A stretch of DNA of 64,000 bases from Granulicella tundricola MP5ACTX9 (GTDB lineage Bacteria > Acidobacteriota > Terriglobia > Terriglobales > Acidobacteriaceae): the NCBI RefSeq assembly GCF_000178975.2, contig NC_015064.1:2232001-2296000 (forward strand), written 5' to 3'. The notes under the pieces are model-generated. The model was not told the DNA's origin, searched no databases, and saw only the letters and a list, made by a program, of their open reading frames with translations. The translations under genes and the position numbers were made by a program. The first letter of the stretch is position 1. Each line of letters begins with the position of its first letter. Below are positions 27,720 to 36,916 of the stretch, piece after piece.

Positions 27720-28189
27720 TCGTAGTTGCCGATACTTCTCCGATCAACTATCTGGTTCAGATCAGACAGGAAGAGATCCTCGAACGGCTTTTTGAACAGG
27801 TCTACCTTCCTTCTGTTGTGTATGGAGAACTGCAAGACCCATTGGCTCCAGAGAGAGTAAGGCTTTGGTCCGGTCACCTTCCTGCATGGATTGCGGTCGT
27901 ATCGCCAACGATAGTTCCACCGGATGCGGCGCTTAGCCTTGACCCGGGTGAGACAGAAGCGATTACGCTGGCTCTTGAACTCCGATCAAACTTCTTGCCA
28001 ATCGACGAGTTGAAGGGCAGAGCCGTGGCTCTTCTACTTGGATTGAAGCTCAATGGAACGCTTGGGGTACTCCGAGACGCTCACAACCATGGCTGGCTGA
28101 ATGGGCGAGCGGTCTCTGCAGAACTTCGTCAAACAAAGTTTCGTTGCTCGGAGCACATGGAACAAATCTATCTTGCATCGCTAAAGTAA
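27716..28189 (+). CDS. DUF3368 PIN-like toxin-like protein
   Basis: 157 residues from a GTG start. The PIN-like acidic landmarks are VVADTSPINYL at the N-terminus, DPGETEAITLA in the middle and the later LPIDELKGRAVA. Such proteins are putative RNases of type II modules. Overlap with the upstream UPF0175 gene indicates coupling. The gene ends 8 bp before the convergent gpmI stop. Confidence 0.82.
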   Translation: MIVVADTSPINYLVQIRQEEILERLFEQVYLPSVVYGELQDPLAPERVRLWSGHLPAWIAVVSPTIVPPDAALSLDPGETEAITLALELRSNFLPIDELKGRAVALLLGLKLNGTLGVLRDAHNHGWLNGRAVSAELRQTKFRCSEHMEQIYLASLK

Positions 28190-28196
28190 GGCTTCG

Positions 28197-29801
28197 CTAT
28201 TTGCCAGAGAAGGAATTTATCAGATTGCCGCCGGTCATCTGATCCGGCTGGGAGACGTTGAGGAGGCTTAGCAACGTAGGGCTAAGGTCTCTGAGGCTCC
28301 CGCCTTCCCGCACGGTGATGTTCTTCTCATCGGAGACGAGGATGAACGGCACCGGGTTGGTGGTGTGGGCGGTGTGGGGGCCTCCGCTGGCGGGGTCGAT
28401 GAGCATCTCCGCGTTGCCGTGGTCGGCTGTGATCAGCATGGAGCCACCATGTTGTTTGATGGCCTGATAGATGCGTCCCAGTTGCGCGTCGACGGTTTCG
28501 ACCGCGCGGATGGTTGGCTCCATCTTGCCGGAGTGGCCGACCATATCCGCATTTGCAAAGTTGACGATGATGACGTCGAACGCGGTATCCGTGAGGGCCT
28601 TGATGACGGTGTCGGCGATGCCGGGGGCGGACATCTCCGGCGCGAGATCGTAGGTGGCGACCTTCTGGCTGGCGACGAGCTCGCGTTCCTCTCCGGGGAA
28701 CGGCTTTTCGATGCCGCCGTTGAAGAAGTAGGTGACGTGCGCATACTTCTCCGTCTCGGCCACGCGCAGGTTACGCAGGTTGGCGACGCCCATCACGTTC
28801 GCAAGCAGGTTGTCCATGGACTCGGCCGGGATGACGATGGGCAGCTTGTAGTTCTTTTCATACTGCGTCATGCAGACGTAGTGGATGCGCTGCGGCAGCG
28901 TGTGGAGCGGAATCGCTTCGTCAAGCTCAGCAGCCTTGGGCAGGTCGCGGCCCATCGATTGATTGAGCCCGGAGGTTCGCGCAAGCACACGCGTGATCTG
29001 GCGCACGCGGTCGGCACGGTAGTTGAAGTTGATGACGACGTCTTCGTCCTGAATCAGGCCTACAGGCTTGCCGTCCGCGCCGGTCACGGTGAAGGGCGGG
29101 GTAAACTCGTCGGTCGTGCCGTTGGAGTAAAGCTCGCGGATGCGGGCGGCAGCGTCGGCGTACTGCCCGCCTTCGGGGGTTCCGGTGACCATGGCGTCGA
29201 AGGCCTGCTTCGACTTCTCCCAGCGCAGGTCGCGGTCCATGGCGTAGTAACGGCCTGAGACGGAGGCGAGTTGCCCGATGCCGATCTCACGAAACTGCTG
29301 CTGCAGAGCCTCAAGATGACCAAGGCCGGAGCTTGGCATGGTGTCGCGGCCATCCATGAAGGCGTGGATGAAGACGTTGGTGAGCCCTTGCTGCTTGGCC
29401 AGCTTCAGCAGGGCGTAGAGATGGCGCTGATGGGAGTGAACTCCGCCATCGGAGAGCAGGCCGATGAAGTGCAGCGCTCTTCCCTTCTGCTGGGCGAGCT
29501 GCATGGCGCGAAGCAGCGTCGGGTCGGTGAAGAAGCTGCCATCCATGATGGCGGTGTCGATGCGCGTCATATCCATGCGGACGATGCGGCCTGCGCCCAG
29601 GTTGAGGTGGCCGACCTCGGAGTTTCCCATCTGGCCGTCGGGCAGTCCGACGAAGTGCTCGCTGGCGCGCAGCAGCGTGTTGGGATACTCGCGCAGCAGG
29701 CGGTCGTAGGTCGGCTTGCGAGCCTGTGCGATGGCATTGCCGTGGGTCTCGGCGCGGTAACCCCAGCCGTCTAGGATAGTGAGGATGATGGGCTTCGGCA
29801 T
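28197..29801 (-). CDS. gpmI: 2,3-bisphosphoglycerate-independent phosphoglycerate mutase
   Basis: 534 residues of the alkaline-phosphatase superfamily enzyme interconverting 3- and 2-phosphoglycerate in glycolysis. LTILDGWG provides the first metal aspartate, [13 protein letters not shown] carries the phosphorylated Ser61, and [11 protein letters not shown] and [11 protein letters not shown] supply the remaining Mn ligands. The ATG at 29801 puts the conserved [13 protein letters not shown] at the very N-terminus and follows a GAGG; an ATG six codons earlier is rejected. It is convergent with the DUF3368 gene. Confidence 0.96.
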   Translation of the reverse strand: MPKPIILTILDGWGYRAETHGNAIAQARKPTYDRLLREYPNTLLRASEHFVGLPDGQMGNSEVGHLNLGAGRIVRMDMTRIDTAIMDGSFFTDPTLLRAMQLAQQKGRALHFIGLLSDGGVHSHQRHLYALLKLAKQQGLTNVFIHAFMDGRDTMPSSGLGHLEALQQQFREIGIGQLASVSGRYYAMDRDLRWEKSKQAFDAMVTGTPEGGQYADAAARIRELYSNGTTDEFTPPFTVTGADGKPVGLIQDEDVVINFNYRADRVRQITRVLARTSGLNQSMGRDLPKAAELDEAIPLHTLPQRIHYVCMTQYEKNYKLPIVIPAESMDNLLANVMGVANLRNLRVAETEKYAHVTYFFNGGIEKPFPGEERELVASQKVATYDLAPEMSAPGIADTVIKALTDTAFDVIIVNFANADMVGHSGKMEPTIRAVETVDAQLGRIYQAIKQHGGSMLITADHGNAEMLIDPASGGPHTAHTTNPVPFILVSDEKNITVREGGSLRDLSPTLLSLLNVSQPDQMTGGNLINSFSGK

Positions 29802-30012
29802 ACAAGCCTCAGGATACAAGATCGCGGTCGATCAATCCTCCCGCTGCCGTTAGTACGGAAGTATCAGGAAAGAGTGAAAATCCTCCGCCTTGTTTTTGCG
29901 CCGATCAAAATTTTCTCCACTATGAAGTGCCGCCTATGGCGAGAATGGAACAGGCGTAATATTACGGTCCGGATAAAGTCCCAAACCGCAGATCCTAAAG
30001 TAACATCGGCGT

Positions 30013-31875
30013 ATGCGAAGCACGATACGTCGGGCGCTCCTCCAGTTCGGTGCGACTGCCCTGACCACCGCAGTGTTGTTCCATTACCTTCCGGCAAACC
30101 ACTTGTTTTACGTGTGGCCCCTGACCGGCGTTCAGCTCGCCATTCTGTGGAGTGTCTGGAATCATCGGCTCTCGCGTGTCACACAGATCTGTGCCGCGAC
30201 TGCAGGCTTCCTTGCCATTCTGATCTTTCAGGGGTATCCCCTTCGCGTCGTGGCGGGGCTCACCTGTATCCAGGGCCTGGAGCTTTGGGGCATGGCTGCG
30301 GTGCTTCGACTCAGAATCTCCCGCTTCGACGATCTCAAGCAGATGCGCCATGTCGCGCGCTTCGGCATCGTCGCGGTCGTGGTGCCCATGATCGCCGCGA
30401 CACTACGGGCAGCGGTCTTCTATAACACTGTTCATCGCACCTTTTTACAGACCTGGTTCATCACTGGAATGGCGCACTCCGTAGGCCTGATGGTGACTCT
30501 GCCCGGGCTGCTGTTCCTGATCTCAGAGGAGTCAAGGCGATCCCAGAAGTTCCGGTCCAGCTATCGGCTCGGCCTGCCTGCGATGCTACTGACCTTCGCG
30601 GTCACCTTTGGTGTCTTTGCTCAGAGCAAGTATCCCTGGCTCTTCCTGGTCTTTCCGCCCATCGTGCTGGCCCTGCTGGTATGGGGGCTGGAGGGCGCAG
30701 CCATCATCTGCCCGGTCATCACACTGATGGCCTGCTACGCCACCGCACACCATCACGGACCGGTGTGGGTTGTGGTGCAGGGCAGCATGGAGATTCGGAC
30801 CGTCGTGCTGCAGGTCTTCCTGTGGATGGTTCCTGGCACGGCGCTGCCCGTGGGCGCGCTGCTGGATGAACGCCAGAAGGCGGAGAGCGAGGCGCGCGCC
30901 GGGCAGATGATCTATCAGACGCTGCTGGATAATGCGGAGGATATGATCCTGCTCTCCGGGCTGGACGGTGGTCAGCGTTACGTCTCCCCTGGTGTCTTAT
31001 CCCTGACCGGCTGGCAACCGGAGGAGTTCCTGAGTCTGGCCCAACTTGAGACGTTGCACGTTGAAGACCGCGACCTGGCGCGCAACCTGATCGAGAGCCT
31101 GCGCAGCGGCAAGAGGCAGCATCACTTCCGCTATCGCATCCTGTGCAAAGACGCCAGCTATAAGTGGGTGGAAGCGTTTCTTCGCGGCTATAGCTCCGCT
31201 GAAGACGGGCACGTCACCGGCTACGTTGCGACGGTACGCGATATGGGTTCGCTGGCACGGCTGGAGGAGCAGTGGTCCCAGGAGCGTGCCGACCTGACCC
31301 GCCAGAACATGCACCTGGAAGAGCTGGCAGGCAACGACGAGCTGACGCGGCTGGCAAATCGCCGCACCTTCAACCGCATGTTGACACAGGAGGTGGCGCG
31401 TCACGCCCGCGCGAAGAACTCGCTCTCCATGCTAATGGTGGATGTGGACTTCTTCAAGAAGTACAACGACCGCTACGGCCATCCGGAGGGCGACGTCTGC
31501 CTGCGTATGGTGGCCGAGTCCATCCAGATCGCCAGCCGAGCCTCAGATTTTGCAGCTCGCGTGGGTGGCGAGGAGTTTACGGTGCTCCTGCCGGACACAG
31601 ACCAGGCAGGCGCGGAACAGGCTGCGCAACGAATCCTCAGTCACATTGAGAGTCTACAAATCAGGCATGAGGGCAGCCCGTTCGGTTACGTCACCGTGAG
31701 CATCGGCGCAGCGACCTGGCCGCCGGAGTTCGTGGCGGATGAGGCATACCTGATCCAGCAGGCTGACCGCGCTTTGTATGAAAGTAAGAAGACCGGGCGC
31801 AATCGCCTGACCTCCATGACTGCGGATCTACAGGAGATAGCAGACGGAGCGATGAGCCGCCGCACAGAGAGCTAG
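30013..31875 (+). CDS. Membrane-bound MASE1-PAS-GGDEF diguanylate cyclase
   Basis: 620 residues. Residues 1-290 hold eight to nine membrane helices in the style of MASE1 sensors. A PAS domain follows (about 300-415, LLDNAEDMILLSGLDGGQRYVSP). A GGDEF domain (about 440-600) has the active GGEEF sequence. The product-inhibition site RASD lies five residues before GGEEF, the canonical I-site spacing, so this is predicted to be an active, feedback-inhibited maker of cyclic di-GMP. It stands alone, convergent with the next gene by a 4-base overlap. Confidence 0.88.
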   Translation: MRSTIRRALLQFGATALTTAVLFHYLPANHLFYVWPLTGVQLAILWSVWNHRLSRVTQICAATAGFLAILIFQGYPLRVVAGLTCIQGLELWGMAAVLRLRISRFDDLKQMRHVARFGIVAVVVPMIAATLRAAVFYNTVHRTFLQTWFITGMAHSVGLMVTLPGLLFLISEESRRSQKFRSSYRLGLPAMLLTFAVTFGVFAQSKYPWLFLVFPPIVLALLVWGLEGAAIICPVITLMACYATAHHHGPVWVVVQGSMEIRTVVLQVFLWMVPGTALPVGALLDERQKAESEARAGQMIYQTLLDNAEDMILLSGLDGGQRYVSPGVLSLTGWQPEEFLSLAQLETLHVEDRDLARNLIESLRSGKRQHHFRYRILCKDASYKWVEAFLRGYSSAEDGHVTGYVATVRDMGSLARLEEQWSQERADLTRQNMHLEELAGNDELTRLANRRTFNRMLTQEVARHARAKNSLSMLMVDVDFFKKYNDRYGHPEGDVCLRMVAESIQIASRASDFAARVGGEEFTVLLPDTDQAGAEQAAQRILSHIESLQIRHEGSPFGYVTVSIGAATWPPEFVADEAYLIQQADRALYESKKTGRNRLTSMTADLQEIADGAMSRRTES

Positions 31876-33014
31876 GGGTTGGGCGGCTTCGTGTGCGGCG
31901 TAATGCGCCGCAGCAGAAACTCCTGAATCACATTGTCCACAGCGTCCGAAACCGTACCCAGCAACCCGTTTTCAAACGTCAGCGCGGCGCCGTTGCGGTC
32001 GCTCGCAGGATAGTAGATGTTGGAGACAGCGCCTGCCGCCAGGTCGCCCAGGATGCTGGAGTAGTTGGGCTGCCAGCGGCCGTTATCGCCGCGGCAGATG
32101 ACCGCGCTGCTCAACGCATACAGGGTACGGTGTGTGATGGAGCCGCGCTCCTTCCCCATGTAGAAGTAACGTGGATCCTGGTGGAAGGCTACCGGCAGCA
32201 GGTATCCGCCGACGATCGTACCGACCGTGTAATCGGCGACATTCGCCCCAAGGCGTTTGCCGTAGCTTGCCGGCCCCGAGCCGTAACCGCTGAAGCTATT
32301 GTTAGCCTGCTCCACCCCCGCGAACGCCGCATTAAGCAGAAAGCCGGCGGGATCATACGTGGTATGCCAGGCGAGCTCCCACTTCTGCCGGGAAGTGAGC
32401 GGCGCGGCCTTCCAGTCGTAGGTCACGAAGAAGTTGGGGATGAAGCCCGCGATACGCTGCTTCTCCTCGATCTTGATCTCTTCTTCCGCAAGGTCGTGCT
32501 GAGAGATGACCACATCCACCCCCACGCTGGCGGCGACGGCAAGCACGATCGGCGCGAGTTCCTTCTGTTCTGCCGCTGCAAGGGAGCCTGGAATCAACTG
32601 AGCAGCGAAGCCTGGCGCGGTGATGCTGAGGCTGAAGTCACCGGACGGCACGCTGGAGAAGCTGAAGCGGCCCTGATCGTCCGTCACGGCCTCCCGGGTT
32701 GCCGTCCCGTGCGGCACGGACAGAACCACCCGCGTTCCAGCAACGAAATCTCCGTCGATATCGGTTACGGCGCCTTCCACGCTTCCGAACCCTTGCGGGA
32801 TGGCCGCGCCCTGTTGCGCTACGGCCTGTTGCGATACGGTCTGCTGCGGCGCGGGCTCCTGCGGCAGGTCCAACGCACCCGCGTAGGCCACGCGCTGCTG
32901 CGCGCCGGCGGAGAGGGCGAGACCCGGTAGAACGACGGCAAGGGAGAGGAGGCCAGGGAGCCTGCTAAGCCGGCAGCTTATTCTGTCGCTGCCCAGAGCT
33001 CGATTCGATGGCAT
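31872..33014 (-). CDS. Envelope protein with carboxypeptidase-regulatory-like domain
   Basis: About 380 residues. The signal peptide region spans roughly 17-37 and ends ALSAGAQ. A carboxypeptidase-regulatory-like Ig-type domain follows (GSVEGAVTDIDGDFVAGTRVVL to about GFAAQLIPG). The C-terminal 200 residues are aromatic- and glycine-rich and look like an outer-membrane-associated fold of a kind widespread in acidobacteria. No catalytic motif is seen. It is divergent from the large membrane protein gene next door. The ATG at 33014 is preferred over one 18 codons upstream because it starts closer to the signal peptide. Confidence 0.7.
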   Translation of the reverse strand: MPSNRALGSDRISCRLSRLPGLLSLAVVLPGLALSAGAQQRVAYAGALDLPQEPAPQQTVSQQAVAQQGAAIPQGFGSVEGAVTDIDGDFVAGTRVVLSVPHGTATREAVTDDQGRFSFSSVPSGDFSLSITAPGFAAQLIPGSLAAAEQKELAPIVLAVAASVGVDVVISQHDLAEEEIKIEEKQRIAGFIPNFFVTYDWKAAPLTSRQKWELAWHTTYDPAGFLLNAAFAGVEQANNSFSGYGSGPASYGKRLGANVADYTVGTIVGGYLLPVAFHQDPRYFYMGKERGSITHRTLYALSSAVICRGDNGRWQPNYSSILGDLAAGAVSNIYYPASDRNGAALTFENGLLGTVSDAVDNVIQEFLLRRITPHTKPPNP

Positions 33015-33171
33015 ATCCAAGAATAGCCGGTCGGGCGGGGATGTGTCGAAGAACCGCGCCGGAGACATGATTTGATTGACAAACCGCCTTCCCCGGTTAG
33101 AATCACCTCACACCAAACACAGGTTTCGGGCCCCGCACGAGATTCCCACTCGTTTCCTTCTCCGAGGATGC

Positions 33172-36100
33172 ATGGCTTCACGTTCGTTCCTCTCCGGCCT
33201 TCTCGCCGTCGGCATGACGGCCACCGCGCTCCATGTGGCGAACGCGCCGGCGGCCCCGTCTTTGCAGGACACACCAGCTGCATCCCACGGCAGCACGGCT
33301 CTCAATCGCGGCAGGAAGCCGGCGTTGAGCATGCCTTCGTGGTCGGATCAGCTTGACCGCGATCCATCCACAGCCGGGGAAGCCAGCGCGGCCAAGGACT
33401 TTGCGGAGACGCTTTGCCCGGAGCCGGGCGCAGCGACTCGCATCTGCATCCCGGACGGGACGGGTTTACAACCGGCCGCCGCGGACATGCAGGCGAACGT
33501 GGTCTTCGCCATCGTGCCGGACCCGATCCACACCCATCTGGCGCTGTGGTTCGATCGCTCGATCGACTCGCTGGAGGACGGCCTGACGGACAGCGGCTGG
33601 CGTTACGACCGCAACTGGTTGCCATGGTCGCTGGACCCGGTCTCACCCAGCTCCGTCAAGTTCAAGGATCGCGAGCAGGAGCGCCTGTTCCTGAGCAAGC
33701 GGGAGGACTATCCCGGCATCATCATCTTCCGGCCGCCGCCGCTTCCGCAGGTCCCGCCGGAGGCCGCTCTTCCAGCGCAGGTTCCGGGGGAGATCGATCC
33801 ACAGAAGCCGCTGGTCGTCTTCGTGATCGGCGATTCGCCGACCAGCGGGGTCAACCAGACGCAGTTTCAGAAGGCAGTCGGGCAGTTTCACCGCATCGCG
33901 GCCGGGCTGCAGACGCTCAAGATCATCGGCCCGACCTTCACGGGCTCCGGACCGTCGTTGAGTGCGCTGCTGGCCGAGGCTAAAAAGAAGGATCTCGCAG
34001 CGGTCCGCGTCAATATCGCAAGCGGCTCCGTCAGCGATGGACGGTGCGGCAACCTGCTGGACCACGGAAGACTGCAGGAGGTGGAGAAGGACCTCTTTCA
34101 ATGCAACGATGCGTCAGTCTGGCCGCACGCGGTGGATACGTTCGCCTCCTTCGATGCCGACTTCGTATGGCAGATCCGCCAGACCGAGCGCTACCTGATG
34201 GAGAAGGGTGGGCTGCGGCCGGATGAGATCGCCCAACTGAACGAAGACGAAAGCAGCTTCGGCGGTCTGGCGACCAGCGAGGTCAGCGATCCCACGGCAA
34301 TCTCCAAAACCAGCGAAAAGGAAAAGCGCATCCTCAAGCTGACCTATCCCCGCAACATCTCGCATCTGCGCAGTGCCTACCAGAAGAACGGCGTGTGGGG
34401 CTTTGGCGGGACATCCAGCGGCACCGGCAGCATCAGCCTGAACCTGGACTTCGACGACACCTCCGAGGCGGATGACTCGGTTCCCTCCTTCGCCAAGGGC
34501 CAGTTGCCGGTCTCGCAGGAGGCCACTCTGGGTCAGGTCTCGGCGATCCTGGAGCAACGCCACATCAAGGCAGTCATCCTGAGCGCGACTGACGTGCTGG
34601 ACGAGCTGTTCGTAGCGCAGATCATCGCGCGTCAGAATCCCACGATCGCCATCATCATCCGCGGCACGGACGATCTCTTCCTGCGCTCAGGCGACCGTGG
34701 CGTCTATCACAATATGTACGCCGTCAGCCCCTGGCCGTTGATCCCCAAGAACGCCATCTGGAGCCAGCAGGGCCTGGAGGAGCATCCCGGCGTCAACGTG
34801 CGCGTCTTCGCCAGCAGCGAGATCGAAGGCCTCTACACAGCGACCCGTTTTCTCTTGCCCGGAAGCAGAGCGCTGGACACCCTGCAGGATTATCGTTCGC
34901 CGATCCAGGCGAAGGAGGGCCAGGGCGCATGGCCGCATCGTCCTCCGCTTTGGCTGCTGGCCATCGGCCACGGCGCGTACTGGCCGTTCGCGCTGCTGCC
35001 GGAGGGCGCGGGACCGGCTGACGCGGCGGAGGCCGCCAAGGGACGGTCCCCCTTCAACCTGCCGATCCTGTCCGGAGTCGCAAAGCCGGTGGGGCTCGAT
35101 CCTGACGCGGAGCCCCTGCCGACGACCACGCAGTTCATGATCTTCGTCCTCTGTATGCTCTGCCTGCTGCATGCGGGCAAGTGTTTTGACGTGGGTGTCC
35201 TCCGCCGTGTTGCGCCGCGCTACCGCATCTCCGAGCCTGCCGTACGCGCGCCCAAACGCTGGCTCCAGATTGCCTTGTCGGTCGATGCCGCCCTGATCCT
35301 GGCACTGATGGCGCATCCTGTCGCCCATCTCAACTTCGTCCATTACCTCTGCCTGCTGGGCGAGGCTGCCCTTTGTGCCGCGCTGGTGTGGTCCGCCTTC
35401 GACCTCTTACCGGCTCGCTTCCACGTCAAACCCAGGCGGACTCACGCGATTCTGGCCGTAGTGGGCTGTATCCTCTTTTGCCTTGACCTGCTGGCCTGGC
35501 GGCAACTGTGGCATTTCCTGCCGCCCTCCACTTTGCAGCCGGATGGGCTGCGCGAGTTCTTTTATTACCGTTCTCACTTCGCCTTGAGCGGCGCTTCGCC
35601 GGTCTTTCCCCTGGTCCTCGCGCTGACCGGCATCGGAATCTATCTCCTGGCACAGCTTGATCGATTCACCTTCGGTCCACGCCTTGCGCCACGGCTTCCC
35701 GGAGATGTCTCGGGCATCTCCAACTGCCCCAGTGAGGCAAGTGTCGGTTACCTCACGGGTCTGCTGAGTTATCCCGCGCCCTCGTTAGGAGTGATGCGTA
35801 CGAAGTTCAGTATCCTCTGCGGGCTTGCTGTGCTCGCTGCCATCTGCGGTGCGCTGGCCCATCTCGCACCGTTGACCTTCGACGGCTGGCACCTGAGAGT
35901 CTGCGCGGACGCAGTAATGTTCCTGCTGCTGATCACGATCTTCTGGGACCTGGTGATGGGCCACTACCTCTGGCGGCAGTTGAAAGACGTCTGCCTGGAG
36001 CCGCTGGAACTCTCCGCACTGCGGCGAGGCTTCAACTCCGTCAGCGGAATGACCTGGCAGGATCTCTGGATCATGCCGCAGAGCCACACCAGCCTGCGCC

Positions 36101-36840
36101 AATATCAGAGCTTCATCCGCGCACTGGAGCAGACGGAGCGCGCCGGCCTGGGGCACGTCGCCGGCCTCGCCAGGCTCAAAACAAACGCCGAAAGACTGTG
36201 GCTTCGCAGGGCTGAGGGAGCATCGCTCGATGAAATCACGCGGCGCTTCAGCCTGGTCCAGAGGCTGACGGCCCGCGTCGCCGAAACCGTACTCCACCAG
36301 CAGCACACGGCCTGGGCGGGGGAGCGGGTCCGCACGACCGCAGCCGATGAACCGGGGCCACTTAGCGAATCTGAAGAAGCCGAAACGATACGCCCGAGTG
36401 ATCCCGCTCTCGCCGACGCGCAGCAGGCCGTCTCACCGGTCATTCGCGAGGAGTGGATCTCGCTCATCTTCCTGCACTACATCCGCATGGTCCTCACGCA
36501 CATTCGCAGCCGCCTGCTCACGGCCGCCATCCTTTACCTGATCCTGGTCTGGTCCATCACGTCGTACCCTTACTTGAATCGGCACGTCCTGCTCATCGCG
36601 CTCTCGGTCGTCTTCGGCATCCTTGCCGTGGTGATCGTCACGACGTATGCCTCCATCAACCGCGACCCCATCCTGAATCGCACCACCAAGAACAAAGCCA
36701 ACAAGCTGGACTTCGACTTTTACTTCAAGACCGTCCCCATCATCGGGCTGCCGCTGCTGGGTCTCATCGCCTCCCAGTTCCCGGAGATCAGCAGCTTCGT
36801 CTTCTCATGGCTTGAGCCCAGCATGGCTGCCGTGAAATAG
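33172..36840 (+). CDS. Very large multi-domain membrane protein of unknown function
   Basis: 1222 residues from an ATG with a gagga Shine-Dalgarno. The signal-anchor region is about 4-22. An N-terminal extracytoplasmic part of about 650 residues contains a KPLVVFVIGDSPTSGVNQTQF segment and an ILSATDVLDELFVAQIIARQNPTIAIIIRGTDD-like strand-loop pattern. Such alternating strands suggest a Rossmann-like ligand-binding fold. The following part has seven hydrophobic segments between about 685 and 960, a charged cytoplasmic region of about 160 residues, and two to three more helices before the end. I recognise no family. The architecture (sensor-like outside, helices, soluble domain, helices) suggests a signalling or secretion-accessory role, but that is inference. 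Confidence 0.7.
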   Translation: MASRSFLSGLLAVGMTATALHVANAPAAPSLQDTPAASHGSTALNRGRKPALSMPSWSDQLDRDPSTAGEASAAKDFAETLCPEPGAATRICIPDGTGLQPAAADMQANVVFAIVPDPIHTHLALWFDRSIDSLEDGLTDSGWRYDRNWLPWSLDPVSPSSVKFKDREQERLFLSKREDYPGIIIFRPPPLPQVPPEAALPAQVPGEIDPQKPLVVFVIGDSPTSGVNQTQFQKAVGQFHRIAAGLQTLKIIGPTFTGSGPSLSALLAEAKKKDLAAVRVNIASGSVSDGRCGNLLDHGRLQEVEKDLFQCNDASVWPHAVDTFASFDADFVWQIRQTERYLMEKGGLRPDEIAQLNEDESSFGGLATSEVSDPTAISKTSEKEKRILKLTYPRNISHLRSAYQKNGVWGFGGTSSGTGSISLNLDFDDTSEADDSVPSFAKGQLPVSQEATLGQVSAILEQRHIKAVILSATDVLDELFVAQIIARQNPTIAIIIRGTDDLFLRSGDRGVYHNMYAVSPWPLIPKNAIWSQQGLEEHPGVNVRVFASSEIEGLYTATRFLLPGSRALDTLQDYRSPIQAKEGQGAWPHRPPLWLLAIGHGAYWPFALLPEGAGPADAAEAAKGRSPFNLPILSGVAKPVGLDPDAEPLPTTTQFMIFVLCMLCLLHAGKCFDVGVLRRVAPRYRISEPAVRAPKRWLQIALSVDAALILALMAHPVAHLNFVHYLCLLGEAALCAALVWSAFDLLPARFHVKPRRTHAILAVVGCILFCLDLLAWRQLWHFLPPSTLQPDGLREFFYYRSHFALSGASPVFPLVLALTGIGIYLLAQLDRFTFGPRLAPRLPGDVSGISNCPSEASVGYLTGLLSYPAPSLGVMRTKFSILCGLAVLAAICGALAHLAPLTFDGWHLRVCADAVMFLLLITIFWDLVMGHYLWRQLKDVCLEPLELSALRRGFNSVSGMTWQDLWIMPQSHTSLRQYQSFIRALEQTERAGLGHVAGLARLKTNAERLWLRRAEGASLDEITRRFSLVQRLTARVAETVLHQQHTAWAGERVRTTAADEPGPLSESEEAETIRPSDPALADAQQAVSPVIREEWISLIFLHYIRMVLTHIRSRLLTAAILYLILVWSITSYPYLNRHVLLIALSVVFGILAVVIVTTYASINRDPILNRTTKNKANKLDFDFYFKTVPIIGLPLLGLIASQFPEISSFVFSWLEPSMAAVK

Positions 36841-36916
36841 TCGCAGCTTGCACCGGACGCGCACACCCGTTACGGTTGAATCGCACTCATTCAACCGCAA
36901 AACGGGAGCTCCGATC

